Shown piece after piece: positions 23,901-25,643 of a DNA stretch of 25,643 nucleotides. Origin of the DNA: CAYMCQ01 sp964389025. Its GTDB lineage: Bacteria; Verrucomicrobiota; Verrucomicrobiia; Limisphaerales; CAYMCQ01. The notes under the pieces were generated by a model, which had not been told where the DNA came from, made no database searches, and was given only the letters and a program-made list of their open reading frames with translations. Both the position numbers and the translations under genes were made by a program. The stretch is from the NCBI GenBank assembly GCA_964389025.1, contig CAYMCQ010000060.1, positions 1-25,643 on the forward strand, read 5' to 3'. Within the stretch, counting starts at the first letter, position 1, and each line of letters starts with the position of its first letter.

Positions 23901-25254
23901 GTGTGGATGGAAACCTGGTGCTGCTGGCTCCAGTCCCAATGGAATAAGTGTCGCCTGCAAAATATGCATTGCCGCTCGAGTCCACGGCAATGGCATTGGC
24001 GCTGTCGTCGTCGGTTCCGCCGAGGTAAGTCGAATAAAGCAGGTTCGTTCCGTCGGGGCCGAGTTTTGTCACGAATGTGTCGAAGCCGCCGGACCTGGAG
24101 GTTTTGAACGCGTTTAATGTTGGGAAGTTGGCCGAGCCGGTCTGGCCGGCGAGGTAGGCGTTGCCGCTGGCGTCCACGGCTATGCCTCCGGCGTAATCGT
24201 TTGCGCTGCCGCCGAGGTAGGTGGAATAAATCAGCGCGGTGCCATTGGAATTGAATTTCGCCACGAACACGTCGTTTGATCCAGGCGGCGCAGGTCTGAA
24301 CGCATTCGTCGTCGGAAAGTTGAGCGAACTGGTGTCGCCCATGACATACACTCCTCCGCCCGAATCAATGCCAACGCCGCTGACATAATCAGCGCCGCCG
24401 CCGCCCAGGTAAGTGGCGTAAACGAGAACCGGATCAATGATCAATGGTCTGCTCGTGTCATACGCTGCAATTTGGAAAACGACTTGCCCGCTCTTTTTCA
24501 GGACAAAGTTCGCGGCGATTTCCTGCCGGCCTGTTTCCGTGTTTTGATAAGCAAAAGGTTTGTGCCATCGCACCGTGCCGCCGACGACGTGCGCGATAAG
24601 GCCGCCTTGCTCATCAACCTCCAGCCGCTCTGCCCCGGAAAACTGGAGCGCGATGCGATTGGGGTCGGCATTCGCAGCGACGATGAAATCATACTCGACC
24701 TGCCTTTGGTTGCCGTAGTAAACGAGATCCACGCCGGGATAGACCTCCGAGAATTTTATTTTTCCAAACGTGCGGATGCCGGCGCGCCATTGCTTGGGGT
24801 CGGCACCGAGAAAATAATTGACCGTGCCGGGCAGTTCATCCAGCCCTTCGCCCTGCGGTTGGGGATTCGCGTCCACCAGAGACATTCGCAATGCAGCCAC
24901 GGAAGCCCCGCGAACTTCCTTGCCGCCTGAACGCAATGAAAGAATTGCCTGGGTCGGTGTCAGGAAAAGAGTGTAGCCCGGGCCGCGAGAAAGAAATTTG
25001 ACTTGATCGGCTGTTTGTCCTGCGTTCGCCTCGAACTGCATCGGGAGGGAAAACATCCGGCTTGCGGGACTGCGCCACGCCGAAATGTCCGTTGACGATC
25101 GTAAAAATGAAGCTTCGGCCACGCGGTCGGGCGCAGGAGTCCCAAGTTTGAAACCAGTATTTTGTTCGCCGTCAGCCGCTGCAAACATTGTCACGCGCCC
25201 GAGCAACAACACAAAAATTCCAGTCTTCTTGAAAATGGATTTTTGGACTTCCAA
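11995..25254 (-). CDS. Giant secreted SBBP/DUF11 repeat protein (4419 residues)
   Basis: One open frame of 4419 codons. Residues 1-27 look like a signal peptide (KK, then IFVLLLG, ending FAAADG). About 68-275 is a domain with FEANAGQTADQVKFLSRGPG and VYPGVDLVYYG, of the kind that precedes SBBP repeats. About 276-765 holds seven SBBP blades (YSTYLGG...GIAVD..GN.Y..G.T...FP pattern), enough for one beta-propeller. About 766-4340 holds 29 DUF11 Ig-like domains of roughly 123 residues, each opening ADLxxSKxxSTN. The last 74 residues (from about 4346) form a module ending KFYRLIK. TTG 25254 is supported by AGGA 7 nt upstream; the first ATG would remove the signal peptide. No membrane anchor or PEP-CTERM is seen. 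Probably an adhesin, stalk or surface-layer-associated protein, but the role is inferred. Confidence 0.9.
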   Translation of the reverse strand: MEVQKSIFKKTGIFVLLLGRVTMFAAADGEQNTGFKLGTPAPDRVAEASFLRSSTDISAWRSPASRMFSLPMQFEANAGQTADQVKFLSRGPGYTLFLTPTQAILSLRSGGKEVRGASVAALRMSLVDANPQPQGEGLDELPGTVNYFLGADPKQWRAGIRTFGKIKFSEVYPGVDLVYYGNQRQVEYDFIVAANADPNRIALQFSGAERLEVDEQGGLIAHVVGGTVRWHKPFAYQNTETGRQEIAANFVLKKSGQVVFQIAAYDTSRPLIIDPVLVYATYLGGGGADYVSGVGIDSGGGVYVMGDTSSLNFPTTNAFRPAPPGSNDVFVAKFNSNGTALIYSTYLGGSANDYAGGIAVDASGNAYLAGQTGSANFPTLNAFKTSRSGGFDTFVTKLGPDGTNLLYSTYLGGTDDDSANAIAVDSSGNAYFAGDTYSIGTGASSTRFPSTQGAYQANNAGGRDAFVAKINTASSGSASLVYCTFLGGDSEDKANAITIDTSGNAYVIGVVASFPTYPDPPSSSFPIQNAFQSSFNRGSTDPLAGSTDGFLTKLNPAGNSLVFSTFLGGQIDDSVLGVALDPAGRICVIGETSSKDFPVTNAIQSVIGGAGGSFPPPDAFIAQFQTNGASLRYSTYLGGAGYESGFFFYRSGIAVDGFGDIYVTGETASSNFPLTLGADQTNRAGYSDAFVAKINPAVPGPASLIYSTLLGGDQDERGTGIAVDTNGNFYVAGHTASTSGFPVTPSVFRSTNSGGLYDAFAAEYSSPPDLSVTIAASIEPVIVGSNITCTIQVNNNGRSTFNTVTNAVQLPPNVQIISVTSTKGDWTTNGTQLLFNLGSLTNNASVLHTIVLQPLTPVSLTNAVTITSTDAEPNTANNFAKVISTVRGIADLALTASAAPNPVFVSSNLVYTIAITNTGPWPATSMVVTDSLPAAVKFVSAALTQGSSSNSGNVVTWNLGSLAAGAGALATITTVAMTNGTATANSGVRAYELDPISTNNTASTVVTISPLADLVLKKTVSTNSTFAGANLIYTLLVTNRGPSTATDVVATDTLPAGANYVSATTSQGSATQTNGIVTCTLGTLASNANATVTITVTPVATGSLTNTASVTSAMVDPTSTNNSSSAVTTVAAGANLVVSKKASTNSVYAGASLIYTIFVTNRGPSTATGVLLTDPLPATTQFISAQTTQGTSTTNGAGTLLTCDIGTLASNAIAQVTLTVRPVGAGSITNTASASSAITDITPSNNTASVVTTVNPAAELSVVQNASPNPVFITSNVTFTVVVKNNGPSLATSVVLTNRLVPATNFVSAQTSQGSITPATNGETAVLTCNLGSLASNATATVTIVANSSVGGWITNTANVISALADIVSSNNSASAVVSVVDSSTDLAVSKTASTNSVFIGTDLTYTITITNSGPLTATNTVLTDPLPPRVNFVSAQTTQGNCIQSTNGAVVTVVCGVGDLSTGATATVTVTVRPVVTGSITNTATVNSALVDLLLSDNSASVVTTVNPAADLAVSKSVSTNSAFAGNNLTYTIVVANQGPSTAAGVLLTDLLPAETTFVAAQSTQGNCSQTNGVVTCDLGSIANNASATVTVTVNAVIPGSVTNTATVVSATADLVSSNNAASVVATIVPVADVSVSKTASPNPVLLTSNITFTVVVTNAGPSLATSVVVTDTLPAGTTFVSAQSTQGNCTETNGVVTCDVGDLDSNTVVTLTITVTATTEGSITNTASATSSRPDLNLDNNSASAVAVVNPIADLAVSKTVSTNSVPIGSSLTYTVVVTNRGPSTVTNVVLTDALPPGVAFVSAQTSQGNNSHLNNVVTCQFGALVSNATASVTINVTTTAVGPATNSASVVSEVTDFFLANNSALVIATVNPVADLSVSKTVSTNVVVLGSNVVYTVIVTNQGPSAATSVVLTDALPATLTFISAETTAGSLQTATNGEGQVIVSAELGTMDSQTGATLTITANAGIAGPITNIADVTSVVSDPVSANNSDFAAASVIIPSEPLADVVVGKAASTNTILVGSNLTFTISATNHGPQPAENVVVTDLLPPQFQYLSATTSQGSFSETNGVVTFNLGTLAKDAAAMMTVDVKAVSDGEGTNTAGVSSTTTDPAPDNNAASSLTTVIPIADLAMSKNVSTNLVLIGGSLTYTIVVTNRGPSSATGVVLTDLLPQGVAFAGAQTSQGNYSESNGVVVCAFGALASNATATVTITVGAISEGSVTNSASATSDVVDFTPANNSAAAVATVAPAADLSLSKRASTNAVVAGSNLVYTIIVSNQGPSSASSVTVTDTLPATLTFVSAETTQGNFQLSTNNSQQVLSFDLGSLNPNTNATLTITAQSSSDSGGTSVTNIASAGSGTGDSNVGNNNAAVVVSVITPVDPLADLVVGKVASTNTILVGSNLTFTISATNHGPQPAENVVVTDPLPAQFAFLSATASQGSFSETNGVVTFNLGTLASNETATVTVDVKAVGDGMVANTAGVSSTTTDPVLANNSASSLTTVIPIADLALSKRASTNFVLRGAELVYTIVVTNRGPSTATGTMLTDPLPAGVAFVSAQTSQGNYTESNGVVVCAFGALASNATATVTITVGAISEGSVTNSASATSDVVDFTPANNSAAAVATVAPAADLSLSKRASTNAVVAGSNLVYTIIVTNQGPSLASSVTVTDALPASLTFVSAGTTQGSFQLSTNNSRQVVTFDLGSLSASASATLTIAAQTSPGSGGTTLTNSASASSGTSDPNPGNNSAAVLVSAITPSPPLSDLVVGKVASTNMVLVGSNLTFTIFATNRGPETAPSVVVTDPLPPQCAFVSATASQGGFSESNGVVTFTLGTLTNGATAVLTVDVKAVNDGVVTNTAGISSVATDPVLDNNAASAMTTVIPIADLVLSKQASTNAVFRGGELIYTISVTNRGPSSATGVVLTDALPPGVAFVSAQTSQGNYTESNGVVVCALGALASNATATATITVSAVSDGAITNSAVVTSTVIDFTSANNSASVVTTVNPVADLSLSKTVSSSSPFVSSNVTFTIIVTNRGPSPAGDIVVTDSLPGGFAFFSAQTTQGGFTETNGLVTGTLGTIASNATATLTITATATTNGTFTNTASVTSGVTDFASANNSASAVTTNVPLADLQLSKTVATNMVFASSNLVYTVTVLNRGPSTANGIVITDPLPPGANFVSAQSSQGSSSQTNGVVTCAVGDLAINASAAVTITINSTSPGLIVNTVSATSAVVDPVSDNNAAFANATVVAAADLSVTKTGSPQSVFAGSNVMFTVIVTNHGISPATGIVLTDSLPPTFGLLSVGTAQGSCTESNGVITCNLDDLASGGSATITVLVNATVDGVFTNFAAVTAVETDLDMNNNSASASTTVIPVADLALSKQASTNAVFRGGELTYTVTVTNRGPSVATNIALTDALPPGVAFVSAQTTQGNYNQTNNVVTCMLGSLSSNATATVTITVSVVGDEAITNTASVTSGIIDLDTANNSASAVTAVNPVADLSLSKTVSSGSPFVSSNVTFTIIVTNRGPSPASGVVITDPLPDGFAFVSAGTSQGGFTQTNGLVTGTLGTIASNATATLTITATAITNGTFTNTANVTSGVTDFASANNSASVVVTNVSLADLSLSKTVSSGSPFVSSNVTFTIIVTNRGPSPASGVVITDPLPDGFAFVSAGTSQGGFTQTNGLVTGTLGTIASNATATLTITATAITNGTFTNTANVTSGVTDFASANNSASVVTTNVPMADLQLSKTVATNSVFVSSNLVYTIVVTNQGPSTATSVVVTDALPSNLAFVSAQTTQGTTGTNGNVVTCNVGTLSNGLSATVTITAKAGVAGTVTNTASVASGVVDFVATNNFESAVATINPLADLAVSKKAATNAVFVGSNLDFTIIVTNRGPSTATNIVLTDTLPSGLAFVSAQTTQGTTGTNGNTVTCNIGNLANNATATMTITVAATSPGLLFNMAAVTSSIADPASANNSAFAGVVVNDAADLSVSKTASPNPAFTGSNVTFTIIVTNRGPSTATNIVLTDSLPSGLAFVSAQTAQGACSETNGTVTCALDNMDSNATATVIITAVATSNGTFTNTAGVASAVADLALQNNSASAVSTNIPSADLQLSKTVSTNSVFVGSNLVYTVVVSNRGPSTATAVVVRDALPSGFAFVSSQTSQGTSSEVNGVVTCPLNNLGSNATATITITAVATSAGTFTNTATVTSTVTDPVSGNNAASAGATVVAAADLSVSKFASPNPAFTGSNLTFTITVMNRGISPATGIVLTDSLPLAFALLSVQTAQGSCSQSNGVVICNLNDLTNGGSATITIEVNASEDGTFTNFAGVTAVETDLSPGNNTAGVTVVVFDNPAAPLLRINHAAGRTVVISWTTNLTNFALESKNPFFTNVAWQPVTNVPAVVGNKFNVTNPAAGSGKFYRLIK
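14072..14775 (-). repeat. Exact tandem duplication, 366-bp period
   Basis: Bases 14072-14409 and 14438-14775 are identical over 338 bp by direct comparison, at an offset of 366 bp (122 codons, one DUF11 unit). The units are the consecutive pair headed ADLSLSKTVSSGSPFVSSN. The intervening 28 bases differ. A related, diverged copy of part of the unit is at about 15890-16230. Confidence 0.93.
17293..18678 (-). repeat. Exact 255-bp copies at 1131-bp spacing
   Basis: Bases 17293-17547 and 18424-18678 are identical by direct comparison, offset 1131 bp (377 codons, three DUF11 units). They cover the end of one unit and the header of the next (PAADLSLSKRASTNAVVAGS). The flanking units are similar but not identical, which fits duplication of a three-domain block followed by divergence or local gene conversion. 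Confidence 0.92.
22960..24430 (-). repeat. Seven SBBP blade-coding repeats
   Basis: Seven segments begin with VYATYLGG, IYSTYLGG, LYSTYLGG, VYCTFLGG, VFSTFLGG, RYSTYLGG and IYSTLLGG. Each is followed by a GI-V-D-GN-Y-G-T pattern and an FP-T-F motif. Seven copies equal a complete beta-propeller. Blade lengths vary because of loop insertions, for example ASFPTYPDPPSSSFPIQ in blade 4. Confidence 0.85.
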
Positions 25255-25525
25255 AGATGGTTCCTTTCTGACGGCGGTGATCTGAGTCTTTAATTAAACG
25301 CCTTTGCCAATTTTGAATAGATAAATCGCGACCGTCTCAAAAAATTTCGCCCAAGCATACCATGCGCTTTGCTGGCGCGCTTGCTTTTTTAAGCTCTTGA
25401 GACGGAGTTTGTAACGGCGACCTAAAATCGAGAAGCTATGGCCCGAAAAAACGCGTTGAGGACTCGCCCCGGGTTTGCAGACGACGCTACTCGACGTGCG
25501 CATCTCTTTGATTAGAATTCGCCCC
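25255..25525. other. Non-coding upstream region of the giant gene
   Basis: No convincing gene is seen. A minus-strand frame (25294-25503, 69 codons) has no recognisable motif and I treat it as chance. The Shine-Dalgarno AAAGGA for the giant gene lies at about 25262-25267. CCGTCTCAA (25332-25340) and TTGAGACGG (25397-25405) are exact 9-bp inverted copies 56 nt apart. The minus strand shows a weak promoter-like TTGAGA followed by TATTCA with a 15-nt spacer, overlapping the first half-site. Confidence 0.45.
25332..25405. promoter_or_regulatory. 9-bp inverted repeat upstream of the giant gene
   Basis: CCGTCTCAA and TTGAGACGG match perfectly over nine bases but not beyond. They lie 78-151 bp upstream of the TTG start. 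The spacing would suit two operator half-sites with DNA looping, or a long-looped RNA hairpin; it could also be chance. No T-tract follows in a terminator position. Confidence 0.3.
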
Positions 25526-25591
25526 GTGTTTCGCCGACTTGGCCATCTATTCCTGATTACCGCGTTGCTTGCCGCGGTTGGCGGGCATTAG
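25526..25591 (+). pseudogene. Truncated signal-peptide-like ORF
   Basis: GTG 25526 opens 21 codons reading FRRLGHLFLITALLAAVGGH, then TAG. The Arg-Arg n-region and hydrophobic core look like a signal peptide with nothing behind it. The stop lies in CATTAGCAGGCTGCTGCAAA, and GCAGGCTGCTGCAAAACC resembles the ends of some insertion sequences as I remember them. It may be the stub of an exported protein gene cut by an insertion that continues past the window edge, or a chance ORF. Confidence 0.3.
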
Positions 25592-25643
25592 CAGGCTGCT
25601 GCAAAACCGGGTAATTTTTGTCTGAACTGTTTTCGGTCACGGT

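Noticed and set aside
25294..25503. 69-codon minus-strand frame upstream of the giant gene
   Set aside because: No recognisable domain or ribosome-binding site; basic, low-information sequence. It might be a remnant, but nothing supports that.
1..25643. tRNA, rRNA, riboswitch or origin
   Set aside because: I looked for typical conserved stretches and cloverleaf-like segments in the gaps and saw none; the gaps are short and mostly filled by repeats.

Overview
The window looks like a chromosomal segment of a Verrucomicrobiota bacterium, most likely of the Pedosphaera/Limisphaerales type. This is inferred from a giant exported SBBP/DUF11 protein with a C-terminus ending in FYRL-x-K, and from several families of dispersed palindromic repeats filling most gaps between housekeeping genes. 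I recall similar repeats from that group, but no database search was possible. GC content is fairly high, with frequent GTG/TTG starts and few clear Shine-Dalgarno sites.

Layout. 1-312: no gene, only repeat-like sequence. 313-3237 (minus): hisD, a small possible PD-(D/E)XK-fold protein, then hisC, tightly packed as one unit. 3381-4100 (plus): pyrF, whose start codon lies at the end of a dispersed repeat. 4084-9159 (minus): fatty-acid synthesis genes in transcription order fabD, fabG, acpP, fabF, followed by a pyrimidine-nucleoside phosphorylase (deoA/pdp) 3 nt after fabF. The phosphorylase carries an in-frame palindromic repeat of about 108 bp. acpP has its own promoter candidate, and a terminator-like hairpin separates it from fabF. 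9213-11934 (plus): a Dabb-domain protein, sppA, upp and a small putative lipoprotein. 11995-25254 (minus): one uninterrupted 4419-codon gene for a secreted modular protein. 25255-25643: non-coding upstream sequence plus a truncated signal-peptide-like ORF near the edge.

How the genes fit together. hisD and hisC catalyse the last steps of histidine synthesis. fabD/fabG/acpP/fabF load, reduce and elongate acyl chains on ACP; fabH and plsX are not here. pyrF makes UMP de novo, while the nucleoside phosphorylase and upp salvage pyrimidines. SppA degrades leftover signal peptides. The giant protein is probably an envelope or extracellular structure: signal peptide, N-terminal domain, seven SBBP blades (one propeller), 29 DUF11 Ig-like domains and a short C-terminal module. 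Its DUF11 array shows recent duplications, including exact copies at 366-nt and 1131-nt spacing.

The most interesting features are the in-frame repeat in the phosphorylase, the hexamer-based GATTAR palindromes at two loci, the dense repeat load between core genes, the acpP/fabF hairpin, the nuclease-like protein in the his operon, and the duplication history of the giant gene.
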